Shown here piece by piece: positions 14,946 through 23,942 of a stretch of DNA of 31,708 nucleotides. The stretch comes from a virus, in IMG/VR virus record IMGVR_UViG_3300030116_007057, positions 1-31,708 of that record; one strand, given 5' to 3'. A program made the translations under genes and the position numbers. The stretch's first letter is position 1. Each line of letters begins with the position of its first letter. Below the pieces are notes generated by a model, which saw nothing but the letters and a program-made list of their open reading frames with translations, was not told the DNA's origin and made no database searches.

Positions 14946-15523
14946 TTTAAATTTTGAAATCTTTTTTCATATTTCCTTATAAATGATGATATATAAGCGG
15001 TATTTTTAAACCTACCGCCCCTTACTTTTACACGACTTTGTAGCGCAACGCCTGATCTACCTTTGCCTTTTTTTCTTAAAAGGAAGCCTAAACCAGAAAT
15101 TCCTGTCTCTATACCCTGCGCCCAACTTCTGCCAATCGCCCAAGGCATCGGGGTTATTGAGAATATTTGTTCTGCTGTAGGTAGTGTTACAGTAAAAACT
15201 CCTCCAACTTTATTAGTTTGTTTTAATTCTTTTAAATATTGTAGCTGGGTTCTTTCTAAAGCATTTAATATCGGGGCTATCGGTTGATCACCAGAATCAA
15301 AACCTATGAAAGCAAACAGGCTAGTAACTCCACCTAATGTTCCACTTATGTTTGGGGCATCAGGGCCACCTAAAAGTTCTTGTGTTACAGGAAGGCTTAA
15401 AAACTCCTGTATCATTTCTTTTTTAATCTTTTTAAATTTGGTGTTTATCTCCTTTTTTAAAGCAGATTTACCAACCCTAGGCACTTGATTTTTTATTGCA
15501 TTCTGTACTTCCCTATCAACCAT
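14942..15523 (-). CDS. Putative tail-completion protein
   Basis: The product has 193 residues. The N-terminal third is basic and helical (SALKKEINTKFKKIKKEMIQ). The middle contains a Gly/Pro-rich MPWAIGRSWAQGIETGISGL segment, and the C-terminus is strongly basic (GRFKNTAYISSFIRKYEKRF). Basic, HK97 gp10-like neck and tail-completion proteins have this general character, but no motif proves it. The ATG lies two bases after the stop of the upstream gene, and the stop overlaps the downstream start by four bases, so it sits inside a tightly coupled operon. Confidence 0.6.
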   Translation of the reverse strand: MVDREVQNAIKNQVPRVGKSALKKEINTKFKKIKKEMIQEFLSLPVTQELLGGPDAPNISGTLGGVTSLFAFIGFDSGDQPIAPILNALERTQLQYLKELKQTNKVGGVFTVTLPTAEQIFSITPMPWAIGRSWAQGIETGISGLGFLLRKKGKGRSGVALQSRVKVRGGRFKNTAYISSFIRKYEKRFQNLK

Positions 15524-15525
15524 AA

Positions 15526-15996
15526 TTACTCATCAATCGGGGTAAGCAAAAAAGTAAAGAACCTATTGCTTGTTAGCCCTCTAGGTTTTCCATCGCTCTT
15601 TATTGCAAATTTTCTGCCATCAAATTCAACCCTTCTAGCCTCTCTTATGAAGTTATATGCGGTTTCTTTCACAACCATTTTTACGCTGCCGTCTGGCAAA
15701 ATGACTTTATTTTGCGTACCAACCTGCCCAGTTCCAGCTTCGTCAGCGAGATATTCTTTCTCTAAGTCAACATAGTATATTCTAGCATCGAAAGTGTCTG
15801 AAACTGTAGTGTATTCAACTGAAGTATTAGAACCTGTATTCGTTCTCCTATAGAGAGAGTTCCAAGAAGTAGTTGATGCTATTAGTGTTTTTTTAGCATT
15901 TTTATATACAGTTATAGTTTGGGCAAATGTCGTATGAAGCGTGTCTGCCAAACTATTAATTTTATTTATTTGATTTTCAGATAAAAACCCAGCCAT
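15526..15996 (-). CDS. Putative head-closure or neck protein
   Basis: The product has 156 residues. The first 45 are helical (ENQINKINSLADTLHTTFAQ); the rest reads as mixed beta, with EYTTVSDTFDARIYYVDLEK and TQNKVILPDGSVKMVVKETA, ending in FFTFLLTPIDE. Small proteins that bind the connector and begin the tail often have this layout, but the assignment is positional. It is the first gene of the minus-strand block. A GTGTAA motif on the minus strand (16010-16005) stands eight bases before its ATG, and a TATAAATA word lies slightly further upstream (16021-16014). Confidence 0.6.
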   Translation of the reverse strand: MAGFLSENQINKINSLADTLHTTFAQTITVYKNAKKTLIASTTSWNSLYRRTNTGSNTSVEYTTVSDTFDARIYYVDLEKEYLADEAGTGQVGTQNKVILPDGSVKMVVKETAYNFIREARRVEFDGRKFAIKSDGKPRGLTSNRFFTFLLTPIDE

Positions 15997-16004
15997 GTAG
16001 ATTT

Positions 16005-16025
16005 TTACACTTTTATTTATATAAT
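16005..16025. promoter_or_regulatory. Divergent promoter region
   Basis: In the 45-bp gap between genes starting at 15996 (-) and 16042 (+), the minus strand has GTGTAA (16010-16005) and TATAAATA (16021-16014). The plus strand has TATAAT (16020-16025). Both directions must start here or nearby. The exact boxes used are inferred. Confidence 0.45.
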
Positions 16026-16041
16026 AAGATAGTATTCTGCC

Positions 16042-16329
16042 ATGAACGCTAAAAAAAAATTATCCAAAGATTCTTCATCTGAAATATCATCGCTATTTAA
16101 ACTAATGTTAATGATGGTTGAAGATATGAAAAAAGACCACGATTTTCATTATGACAAGCTGTACAATGAGATACCTAGTGAGTATCATTCAGTTTTGAGA
16201 GCCGCCGATCATTTCACAGATGACAAAGTTTCTTGGATTAGGAAAAGAATTTTAGATTTTGGCAATGAATCGATTAGAAATTTAGACTCAAAGTTAGATA
16301 ATTATACTGTTACTTTCATATTTAAATAA
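16042..16329 (+). CDS. Small hypothetical protein, first gene of the tail operon
   Basis: The product has 95 residues, mostly helical and charged, with a short Met/Leu-rich helix (SLFKLMLMMVEDMKK) and a His/Asp segment. No motif points to a function. It heads the plus-strand tail operon, 11 bp before a gene in the tail-chaperone position, and its product might help tail assembly; this is inference from place only. Confidence 0.65.
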   Translation: MNAKKKLSKDSSSEISSLFKLMLMMVEDMKKDHDFHYDKLYNEIPSEYHSVLRAADHFTDDKVSWIRKRILDFGNESIRNLDSKLDNYTVTFIFK

Positions 16330-16340
16330 GGAAAAAGGCT

Positions 16341-17096
16341 ATGGAATTTAAAGAATTATATTCATTCTCCCTCGATAAAGAGGAAGAAGTAGAAAAAGAA
16401 ACATCCAGAAAAAATAAAAAAACTGGCGATATCACTAAAAATATTAAAAAGGTAAAAGAAAAAGTACCTTATGCAATTAGATTAAAAAGACCATCAAGGA
16501 GAGAACTTGAAGAGGCTGAGCTAGAATATTCAGTCGAGATGAGTAGATGTGTCAAAAAAGGGATTCTTACAAGAGCTATGCTTTTTAAAAAATATAGTGA
16601 CACTGGTGGAATGTATACCGATACTGAAGCTGAAGATTATGGTAAAGTTTACAAAGATCTTTTAACTTTACAAAATGAGTATGTCAGAATGGATTCTGTT
16701 GAAAAGCCAACAGAAAAACAAAAAGAAAAATTAGAAAAAATTAAAGATGATCTAGCTGCCGCAAAGAAAAAACTCGTAGAGTTTGAATCTAATATGCATT
16801 CTTTGTTTGACCATACAGCTGATACAAAAGCCCAAAACAAACTTTTATTATGGTACACTTTAATGTTAACTCACATACAGAGTGAGTCAGACGAAGCTCC
16901 TGTTCCTTATTTTAAAGGTGATACTTTTGAAGAAAAGACAAAAGATTATTATGATAAAGAGGACAGCAGTGACGAGTTTTATCAAGAAATAGTAAAAAAA
17001 GTTACAACAATTTTAGCTTTCTGGTTCTTTAATCAGGCTTCAAAACCTGAAGAGTTTAATAACCTAATTGAACAAATGGAAAAAGGTGAGCTTTGA
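16341..17096 (+). CDS. Putative tail assembly chaperone, first of two
   Basis: The product has 251 residues, strongly charged and helical. It includes a long coiled coil (about 115-150, with KQKEKLEKIKDDLAAAKKKL) and two more hydrophobic helical parts (NKLLLWYTLMLTHIQ; VTTILAFWFFNQASKP). A position two genes before the tape measure is that of the tail assembly chaperones that coat the tape measure during assembly. A good Shine-Dalgarno (AAGGAAAAAGG) precedes ATG 16341. The stop TGA overlaps the TTG start of the next gene in a -1 frame relation. The role is inferred from context. Confidence 0.6.
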   Translation: MEFKELYSFSLDKEEEVEKETSRKNKKTGDITKNIKKVKEKVPYAIRLKRPSRRELEEAELEYSVEMSRCVKKGILTRAMLFKKYSDTGGMYTDTEAEDYGKVYKDLLTLQNEYVRMDSVEKPTEKQKEKLEKIKDDLAAAKKKLVEFESNMHSLFDHTADTKAQNKLLLWYTLMLTHIQSESDEAPVPYFKGDTFEEKTKDYYDKEDSSDEFYQEIVKKVTTILAFWFFNQASKPEEFNNLIEQMEKGEL

Positions 17097-18076
17097 ATGA
17101 AGAATTTTATATCTCTTTAATAGGCGAGGCTTTTGATGGTTATACTGAATGCAAAATAGATAAAAAAGATGTTTATCTAAAACACATAAGTATAAGAGAT
17201 CAAAGGTATCTCCATAAGTATTATGAGAAATATAAACAACTAGCCTTAGATCGAGGGTTAGAAACAGAGGCTGATAGAATAGACTCTGTTATTAAAGATG
17301 AGATTTGGACTAAAGATGACGATACTCAAATTGCATCATTAGAAAATGAAGTAGAAAATTTAAAAGCCACAATAAATGCCACTTTTTTACCCTCGCAAAG
17401 ACAAGCTCTTGAAGGTGATTTAAAAAAACGTAGGGCTGAACTCACTGATCTCATGATAAAAAGAAAAGAGGTCATAGGTAAAACCGCTGAGGATTATGCC
17501 ACTGTAAGAAGTGGGGATGAGCTTTTAAGATGTTTGCTTTATAAAGATGCAAATTTAAAAAATTATTTATATTCAGAGGATGAATTTGCTGAGCTGGAAA
17601 CTTGGGAAGTTTCTGATATAGGTAAAATACAACAGGACGTAGGGTCAAAGTTTTCTGATTCAGTAATTCAACAGGCTGTTTTAAGACCTTTTTTCAGCAT
17701 GTATTTGTCATCATGCGAAAACATGGCTCAGTTTTATGGTAAACCAGTAGTAGACCTAACTATTTATCAATTAAAAGTGGCAGCTTATGGAAGAATGTTT
17801 TTTAATATTTTTCAAAATGTTTCAGACATACCAGATAATATAAAAGACAATCCTGAACAATTAATTGCTTTTAGTGATGCTCAAATGAATAAGCATAAAA
17901 ATTCTGGAGGCATAGATGAGAATGCTGATGCAACAGCGGTTTTTGGGGCAACTAAGGAAGATATTGATACAGTCGCAGGAGGAGGTAAAACAGTTAGCTT
18001 ATCTGAAGAGTTAGAAAAGCATGGTGGTAAATTAAATATGGAACAAATGATGCGATTAGCGGGCCATGATGTGTAA
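17093..18076 (+). CDS. Putative tail assembly chaperone, second of two, TTG start
   Basis: The product has 327 residues. TTG 17093 is the only reasonable start: an in-frame stop (17087-17089) lies just before it, no ATG follows for more than 130 codons, and AAAAAGGTGAG gives a strong Shine-Dalgarno. Start and upstream stop overlap as TTGA. The N-terminus is helical and basic, a coiled coil spans about 75-125 (IASLENEVENLKATINATFL), and the C-terminus is Gly/Asp-rich. Lambda-type chaperone pairs join by -1 frameshifting; the frame relation fits, but the overlap lacks a convincing slippery site, so separate initiation is more likely. GTGTAA occurs twice around its 3' end, before the tape measure gene. 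Confidence 0.6.
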   Translation: MNEEFYISLIGEAFDGYTECKIDKKDVYLKHISIRDQRYLHKYYEKYKQLALDRGLETEADRIDSVIKDEIWTKDDDTQIASLENEVENLKATINATFLPSQRQALEGDLKKRRAELTDLMIKRKEVIGKTAEDYATVRSGDELLRCLLYKDANLKNYLYSEDEFAELETWEVSDIGKIQQDVGSKFSDSVIQQAVLRPFFSMYLSSCENMAQFYGKPVVDLTIYQLKVAAYGRMFFNIFQNVSDIPDNIKDNPEQLIAFSDAQMNKHKNSGGIDENADATAVFGATKEDIDTVAGGGKTVSLSEELEKHGGKLNMEQMMRLAGHDV

Positions 18077-18113
18077 ATCCTTGTGTAATTAAACATAAAA
18101 GGTTTACGGACAT

Positions 18114-21100
18114 ATGGCAGCAGAAATACCAGGAAAATTTGTAGGACTAGAAAAAAGCATTCAAGATGCAGCTAAAAACGCGGGCAGAAATCTCAAGATT
18201 AATTTAGGGACAAGCGCTAGAAGCATAGAGGCTTTATCTCAACCATTAGGTAGAATCACAGGAAGGGCTGATGAATTTACCAAGTCAATGGAAGCTGCTA
18301 ACGCTCGTGTTTTAGCTTTCGGTGCTTCTGTTGGAGTTTTAAGAAGTGTCACAAATAGCTTCAAAGAATTAGTTGCAACAACAATTCAAGTTGAAAAGCA
18401 GATAGCTAGCATAAATGCTATCTTGGGCGCATCAACTGGGGAGCTAAATAAATTTAAAAAAGAAATTTTTGATGTCGCTAGAAATACAGAGCAATCTTTT
18501 GAAACAGTTTCGACTGCTGCATTAGAATTAAGTCGTCAAGGTTTAGCTGCCGAGGAGGTTGTTAAAAGATTAAATGATTCTTTGATTTTAAGTAGATTAT
18601 CTGGACAGAGTGCGGCAGATGCGGTCGCTGGACTTACTTCAGCGATAAACGGTTTTAAAAGTGCGGGGATTACAAGTACTCAGGTAGTTAATAAATTTTC
18701 AGAAGCTGCTAAAAGTGCAGCGGTGTCAGAGAGAGACTTGGCTGAAGCTTTCAAACGAGCTGGAGCTGTTGCTGGACAGGCAGGAGTAACATTTGATGAA
18801 CTTGTTGGTATTGTTAGTGCTGTTCAAGAAAAAACTTCTAGGGGTGGATCAGTTATAGGTAACTCATTCAAGACAATTTTTACGAGAATACAAAGTCTTG
18901 AAAAACTAAACACTATGCAGACTTTAGGAGTTCAAGTTACTGATTCTGCTGGAGAGGTTTTATCTGCGACAAAAATTATACAGAATTTAGCAGCTGTCCT
19001 GCAATCCTTTCCTGATGCAAGGAGACTTCAGATAGCTGAGAACTTAGTGGGTAAATTCCAAGTTGCTCCATTTATATCTCTTTTAGAAGACTACAATGAC
19101 GAAACATCAAAAGCTATAAAAATAACAGAAATTTCTGCTAATGCCACAACAGCTGCTTATGAACGTAACACTGCTTTAAATCAAACTCTTTCTGCTGCAA
19201 TAAATCAAGCTACAGTAAATGTAGAGCAACTTTTCGACACTTTAGGAAAAATAGGCGTTACTGACAATTTACAAAATATTTTAGGATTTTTTAATGACTT
19301 AGTTGAAGGTTTAAGAGGTTTATTAGATGAAGAAACTGGAAGTAACATAGCCAAAGGTTTAGTAAAAGGCATAGGTAATGTAATATCTGGACCTGGGTTA
19401 GCTATCTTTGCCGCTATCATTGGTAAACTAACTAAAGATCTTGTTAGCTTTGGACTCGGCTCCATGAGGACTTTCTTTGGTTTGAATAAAGCTGCAAAAG
19501 AACAAGCTGCCGTACAAGGTCAGATAGCCTCGACCCTTTTAGGAAACTCTGATATCCAAAAAAGAATTCTAGCTATAGAAAATTCACAATTATCAACAGA
19601 GCAAAAGAAACTCGCACAGACTAAGTTTTTTACCACCGCTCTTAACGAGCAGTTGGCTGTAATGCAGAGAATGCAGAACATAGCTAGCCGTGTAGCACCT
19701 GGAGTGATAGCAGGTACAAGGGCGCGTAGAGGAGCTGGAGGTTACATCCCTAACTTTGCTGGAGGATCAGCATTCGGTTCAGAGCAAGCCGATATAAATC
19801 GCGGTGTTGGTGGTGCTCCTCGTTCAGCTAGACCTGTTACTATACCTAATTTTAATTTTGGTGGCGGCCAGCGTGGCACAATGGTTGCCAATACAAGTGA
19901 ATTTATTGTTCCTAATTTTGCTGGAGGTTCTGCTATATTTAATCAAAACATGGCGGCATCCATGGGACTTCCAGCTGGAGCTAGGCCAGTCGGAGCGGCT
20001 GGAGGTTATATCCCTAATTATGCATCATACATAGTAAACAATGTGAAATATAGTGGTGCTCAAATAGGCCGCGCCATTAGAGATAAAAAAATAACAAAAG
20101 AGCAAGCCACTAAAGCTGGATATGTTTCTACAGAAGACGCTAAAAAAGCGGCCTCAAAAGCTGTAGGGGCTGATGCCGTAAAAAATGGCATTTTAAGTAT
20201 GGACGCAAATCATTTAGGTGTCCTGTCACTTTTCGCTGGCAAAAAAGCTGCTTCAACAAGTTTAACTTTATCTGGTGCAAAAGTATCTCAGACAAATCCA
20301 GGTGTCAAAGCTCTTAGAGCAATGGGCGTAAACCAAGTTGCTTTAAATAATATTCAGCTGCAAAGCGTGGATAATATGAGAAAGGGTTTTAGTCAAACAA
20401 GGAACAGACAAAAAATAGCTCAGTATTTTACTAAACCTTTGGTCCAATATGGATCTATGTTATTAGGGGGCGCTTTTAAAAATGATGAGCTTAGAGGGGC
20501 TAGATCTAAACTAGCACAATTAGCTAGAAATAAAAGCTCAGCAGCTTTATTTTCTACATCAGGAGAGGGCGCTATATTTGAATCAGCTGTAAATATAGTT
20601 ACAAAGGGCGCAAAAGCAATAAGAGATTTTACAGATACTGAAAGTGAAAGAGCGCCATTCGATTTTGAAGAGGGAGGTAAGGCTGATCGTCAATTTAGAA
20701 AGACTTTTGGTTTTGGTGATAATTTAAGAAAAGCTGAAGCAAAAAGAACTGCCAGCGACTCGGCTGTTCGCACTTTAATAACAAAAGCTTTAAATGATTC
20801 ATTAGAAAGAGAAAAAATATTAGCAAAAGCTAAAAGCATAGGATTTAAAAAACGAGCTGCATCTGGTTATATACCTAACTATGCTTCTAGTCCTTTAGAT
20901 AACGCTATCAATAGGGAAGTCGCAGCTGGCCTTCCTATCAACCAGATAAGAATAAATCAAAAAGGCACACTAAGAAACTCAGCAAACCCAATGGGTCTCG
21001 CTGTCACTAATACTAGAGATGAGCCTACTGGGGCTATTCCTAGTTTCGCAAAAACAATAGTTCCAAAGAAGAAACCTGGATCTGGATCTGAATTAGAGCA

Positions 21101-23942
21101 GCCTACAAGAGATTTACTTGGTACTATTTTTGCAGTGCAAGCTGGATTTTCTCTTTTGACTGGTGCTACTAGTGATGTAGAACAAGGTTTTGGTAAAGTT
21201 GTAAATCAGATATCTAATTTTGCTGGCACTATTACCACTGGAGTTTTTGCTGGCACAGCTTTAAAAGATTTTGGAAGATCCTTAGAAAGCACTAGACCTA
21301 GACTTGGTGCTTTTACTAAAGGTTTAGGTACTTTATCCATAGCATTAAGTGCGGTAACTGCTGGATTCAATTTATTTAGAGAAATATATAAAGATCAGAC
21401 AGGCATAACAGATAGTACCAATGTTGTTATGGCTAGGTTGGCTGATTCTGCTGAGAACGCATCAAGGAGATTATCAGATTTAAGCAACGTTGACCAACGA
21501 CTACTTCAAAATGCTGTTAGAGATTTGTTAGGGTCAGATAGAACGCAAGATACGGCTTTAGCTGCCTTGGGAAGAGTTTTCGGCAAACCAATGAACGAAG
21601 GTCTGTTAAATACAGGTCTAATAGTTTCAGAAACTCAAACGAAACCTGGACAGGTTATAATAGACCCAGGTATGACTGAGGCAATTCAACAAACCTTTTT
21701 AGATGCGATGGTTGAAGGAATTGGTGCTCCTCAACTAAAAGACGCTTTAAGGCTAGCTGCAAAAGGAGGAGCTACAAAGGAGTTTTTAAGTGAAACAGTC
21801 AGAAGTGGAACTTTTCCAGCTGAAGTAGAAAAGGTAAGAACAGGTAGGGGTAGAAGAGGGACAGAAGTGTTTAGAAACGTATTTGAAATTTTAAGCGATA
21901 AAGAGTTAGAAGAATTTGAGCGAAGAGTTGAGGATTTGCGTAAAGGGGTAAGAGAAAATAATAAAAAAGAGGGAATAGGCGGTACAGATCCTGAAACTGA
22001 AAGAATACTAAGAGAGCAAAAAGCTTTAAGTATAAATAGACTTAGGCGTTTTGGTTTAAGTGTGCGTGAAAGAAACTTAACAACTCTTAGCCCCGCAGAA
22101 ATGACTCAAATGCGAGGGAGGGCAGGATTAGTAGGAGGTGCAGGAATATCTGCTGCCAACATAGCTGTTAACACTCAAAGATTTCAAGAAACAGCAATAG
22201 ATGATCTTATTAAAGGTTTAGAACAAGCTATAGAAAAAAGCCCAAGCCTTAATGTTGATCCAGCGAAAATTCAAGATGGCATAGACGATTTATCTAAAAA
22301 TTTAACATTTGATGAAATAAAAACTGAGTCGGGAATAGCTAAGGTCATAAGTGGATTTTTAGAGGCATCTGGATTGAAACCATTAGATGTTCCAGGAACA
22401 AAAGGTGAGGAACTAAACTTACTTGCTAAATCGCTTTTTGAAGCTCAAGAACAAAAAAGATTATTGAAGGAGGGTAATAATGTATCAGAAAAAATAAGAC
22501 GAGCATTGGAACTAGGAGATGCATCAACAGCCGCTGGTAAAGCTGCTATTGAGGCTAAAAACGCTCTTGAAGGTGGTCAATTGCAACTAAGAGCACTTTC
22601 AACTGCTGGAGCTTTTGGTCGATTAAGAGCTAAAAGTGAATTAGATCTTACTACAGCAATTAGAGATTCTGGCAATAATGTGCTTTTACAAAGACAAGCT
22701 AATGAAGCTAAGGCTTTACGGGATACTTTAATAAGTGCATCTGAAACGTTTGCTGATAATATAGCTAATGGTTTAGTGGATGCTATTGTTCAAGGCAAAA
22801 GCTTAGGAGAGGTTTTAAGGTCTGCTGCCACAGATTTTTTCACTATGATGTCAAAAGCTTATATGCAAAAGGCTGTTGACAGTATAGTAGCTGGTGACGG
22901 TGGTGGCGGTGGTATAATGGGATTTGTTGGAAATATGTTAGGCATTAAACTTAACAGTGGAGGTATGATAAGAGGTGGCTCTGGAACTAGAGATGATGTT
23001 CCCGCTCTACTAACTGGTGGAGAGTTTGTCATGAGAAAAAGTTCCGTGAATAAATATGGAACTGGATTTATGAGTGCTCTAAACCAAGGAGCTATTCCAA
23101 AGTTTGCTAACGGAGGGATGTTTGTCCCAGGAAGTTATGGACAAGGTGCAATCAGAGGAAAATCTGATTTGCTAGGATTTGCAACTCAAACTGGAACCTC
23201 TACAGCGGCTGACAGAATGGTCAGTGGAGCTAATTTTGCAGCCATAGCTTTAGCGCCTGAAAGTATTGCAATGACGAGCTTGGGCAGATCTATGAGTCCA
23301 GCCTTCAAGAGAACTCAAGAGGCTAAATCTCAAGCATTTAGTTTATATGTACAACAACTACAAGCAGACGAACAACGTAGAGAACAGCTTAGAGAAAGAG
23401 AAAGACTTAAAAAACAACAAAGCAGAGGATTACTTGCGTCTCTTGGAATGGCCGCTTTAAGTGGTTTTGTCTTTGGAGGAGGAATGGGAGGTATAGGTGA
23501 AAAATTTAAAAATATTTTTACAGGTCAAAAGACCACAACTAATGCAGGAGATATTGCGTATGATACCGCTAATAGATACCCAATGGGTGGTATGATTCCA
23601 TACATGGCTGGTGGAGGTGGAGTTGGTTACGCCGCTGGTGTTGACACTGTTCCAGCAATGTTATCTGGTGGTGAATTTGTAATGAACGCTGCTGCAACCT
23701 CAAGAATTGGGGCATCTAATTTACAAGCTTTAAATTCTGGAGCTTCTATGGGAAGTGGTAGCACCTCTATAACTAAAGGAGATACCAATATAAATATAGT
23801 AGTTAATTCTAATGGATCTGTTAATCAAAATGCTTCAGCTGATGCAGGGGCTGCTGATAAAGGTTTAGCGGTAAGATTAAAGGACGCAGTAAAAGGAGTT
23901 CTTGCTGAAGAAACAAGATTAGGAGGAATGCTCTCAGCTTAA
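18114..23942 (+). CDS. Tail tape measure protein with internal nuclease-like domain and GYIPNFA-type repeats
   Basis: The product has 1942 residues, the largest in the window; its length sets tail length. Residues about 120-325 match the conserved phage tape measure region (STAALELSRQGLAAEEVVKR; EKTSRGGSVIGNSFKTIFTR). Hydrophobic segments occur near 415-445 and 1010-1090. Seven copies of a motif like GGYIPNFA lie at about 543, 577, 597, 630, 917, 973 and 1659. Between the fourth and fifth is a 280-residue segment with Glu823, Asp850 and Glu875-x-Lys877 spaced like a PD-(D/E)xK nuclease core. The C-terminus has two copies of the common VPALLTGGEFVM-type block. AAAAGG precedes the ATG. The nuclease reading is inference. 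Confidence 0.92.
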   Translation: MAAEIPGKFVGLEKSIQDAAKNAGRNLKINLGTSARSIEALSQPLGRITGRADEFTKSMEAANARVLAFGASVGVLRSVTNSFKELVATTIQVEKQIASINAILGASTGELNKFKKEIFDVARNTEQSFETVSTAALELSRQGLAAEEVVKRLNDSLILSRLSGQSAADAVAGLTSAINGFKSAGITSTQVVNKFSEAAKSAAVSERDLAEAFKRAGAVAGQAGVTFDELVGIVSAVQEKTSRGGSVIGNSFKTIFTRIQSLEKLNTMQTLGVQVTDSAGEVLSATKIIQNLAAVLQSFPDARRLQIAENLVGKFQVAPFISLLEDYNDETSKAIKITEISANATTAAYERNTALNQTLSAAINQATVNVEQLFDTLGKIGVTDNLQNILGFFNDLVEGLRGLLDEETGSNIAKGLVKGIGNVISGPGLAIFAAIIGKLTKDLVSFGLGSMRTFFGLNKAAKEQAAVQGQIASTLLGNSDIQKRILAIENSQLSTEQKKLAQTKFFTTALNEQLAVMQRMQNIASRVAPGVIAGTRARRGAGGYIPNFAGGSAFGSEQADINRGVGGAPRSARPVTIPNFNFGGGQRGTMVANTSEFIVPNFAGGSAIFNQNMAASMGLPAGARPVGAAGGYIPNYASYIVNNVKYSGAQIGRAIRDKKITKEQATKAGYVSTEDAKKAASKAVGADAVKNGILSMDANHLGVLSLFAGKKAASTSLTLSGAKVSQTNPGVKALRAMGVNQVALNNIQLQSVDNMRKGFSQTRNRQKIAQYFTKPLVQYGSMLLGGAFKNDELRGARSKLAQLARNKSSAALFSTSGEGAIFESAVNIVTKGAKAIRDFTDTESERAPFDFEEGGKADRQFRKTFGFGDNLRKAEAKRTASDSAVRTLITKALNDSLEREKILAKAKSIGFKKRAASGYIPNYASSPLDNAINREVAAGLPINQIRINQKGTLRNSANPMGLAVTNTRDEPTGAIPSFAKTIVPKKKPGSGSELEQPTRDLLGTIFAVQAGFSLLTGATSDVEQGFGKVVNQISNFAGTITTGVFAGTALKDFGRSLESTRPRLGAFTKGLGTLSIALSAVTAGFNLFREIYKDQTGITDSTNVVMARLADSAENASRRLSDLSNVDQRLLQNAVRDLLGSDRTQDTALAALGRVFGKPMNEGLLNTGLIVSETQTKPGQVIIDPGMTEAIQQTFLDAMVEGIGAPQLKDALRLAAKGGATKEFLSETVRSGTFPAEVEKVRTGRGRRGTEVFRNVFEILSDKELEEFERRVEDLRKGVRENNKKEGIGGTDPETERILREQKALSINRLRRFGLSVRERNLTTLSPAEMTQMRGRAGLVGGAGISAANIAVNTQRFQETAIDDLIKGLEQAIEKSPSLNVDPAKIQDGIDDLSKNLTFDEIKTESGIAKVISGFLEASGLKPLDVPGTKGEELNLLAKSLFEAQEQKRLLKEGNNVSEKIRRALELGDASTAAGKAAIEAKNALEGGQLQLRALSTAGAFGRLRAKSELDLTTAIRDSGNNVLLQRQANEAKALRDTLISASETFADNIANGLVDAIVQGKSLGEVLRSAATDFFTMMSKAYMQKAVDSIVAGDGGGGGIMGFVGNMLGIKLNSGGMIRGGSGTRDDVPALLTGGEFVMRKSSVNKYGTGFMSALNQGAIPKFANGGMFVPGSYGQGAIRGKSDLLGFATQTGTSTAADRMVSGANFAAIALAPESIAMTSLGRSMSPAFKRTQEAKSQAFSLYVQQLQADEQRREQLRERERLKKQQSRGLLASLGMAALSGFVFGGGMGGIGEKFKNIFTGQKTTTNAGDIAYDTANRYPMGGMIPYMAGGGGVGYAAGVDTVPAMLSGGEFVMNAAATSRIGASNLQALNSGASMGSGSTSITKGDTNINIVVNSNGSVNQNASADAGAADKGLAVRLKDAVKGVLAEETRLGGMLSA
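19731..20024 (+). repeat. First cluster of IPNF/IPNY motifs in the tape measure gene
   Basis: Four of the seven protein motifs fall here: GGYIPNFAGG (543), TIPNFNFGG (577), FIVPNFAGG (597) and GGYIPNYAS (630). The remaining copies are at 20859 (SGYIPNYAS), 21030 (GAIPSFAK) and 23088 (GAIPKFANGG). They are repeated in the protein rather than as exact DNA repeats. Confidence 0.85.

Noticed and set aside
15485-15775. Plus-strand frame across the neck genes
   Set aside because: It covers parts of two coupled minus-strand genes and encodes no plausible domain.
17087-17096. Lambda G/GT-style -1 frameshift site
   Set aside because: The overlap is only about seven bases and the codons GAG CTT TGA do not give a good slippery heptamer.
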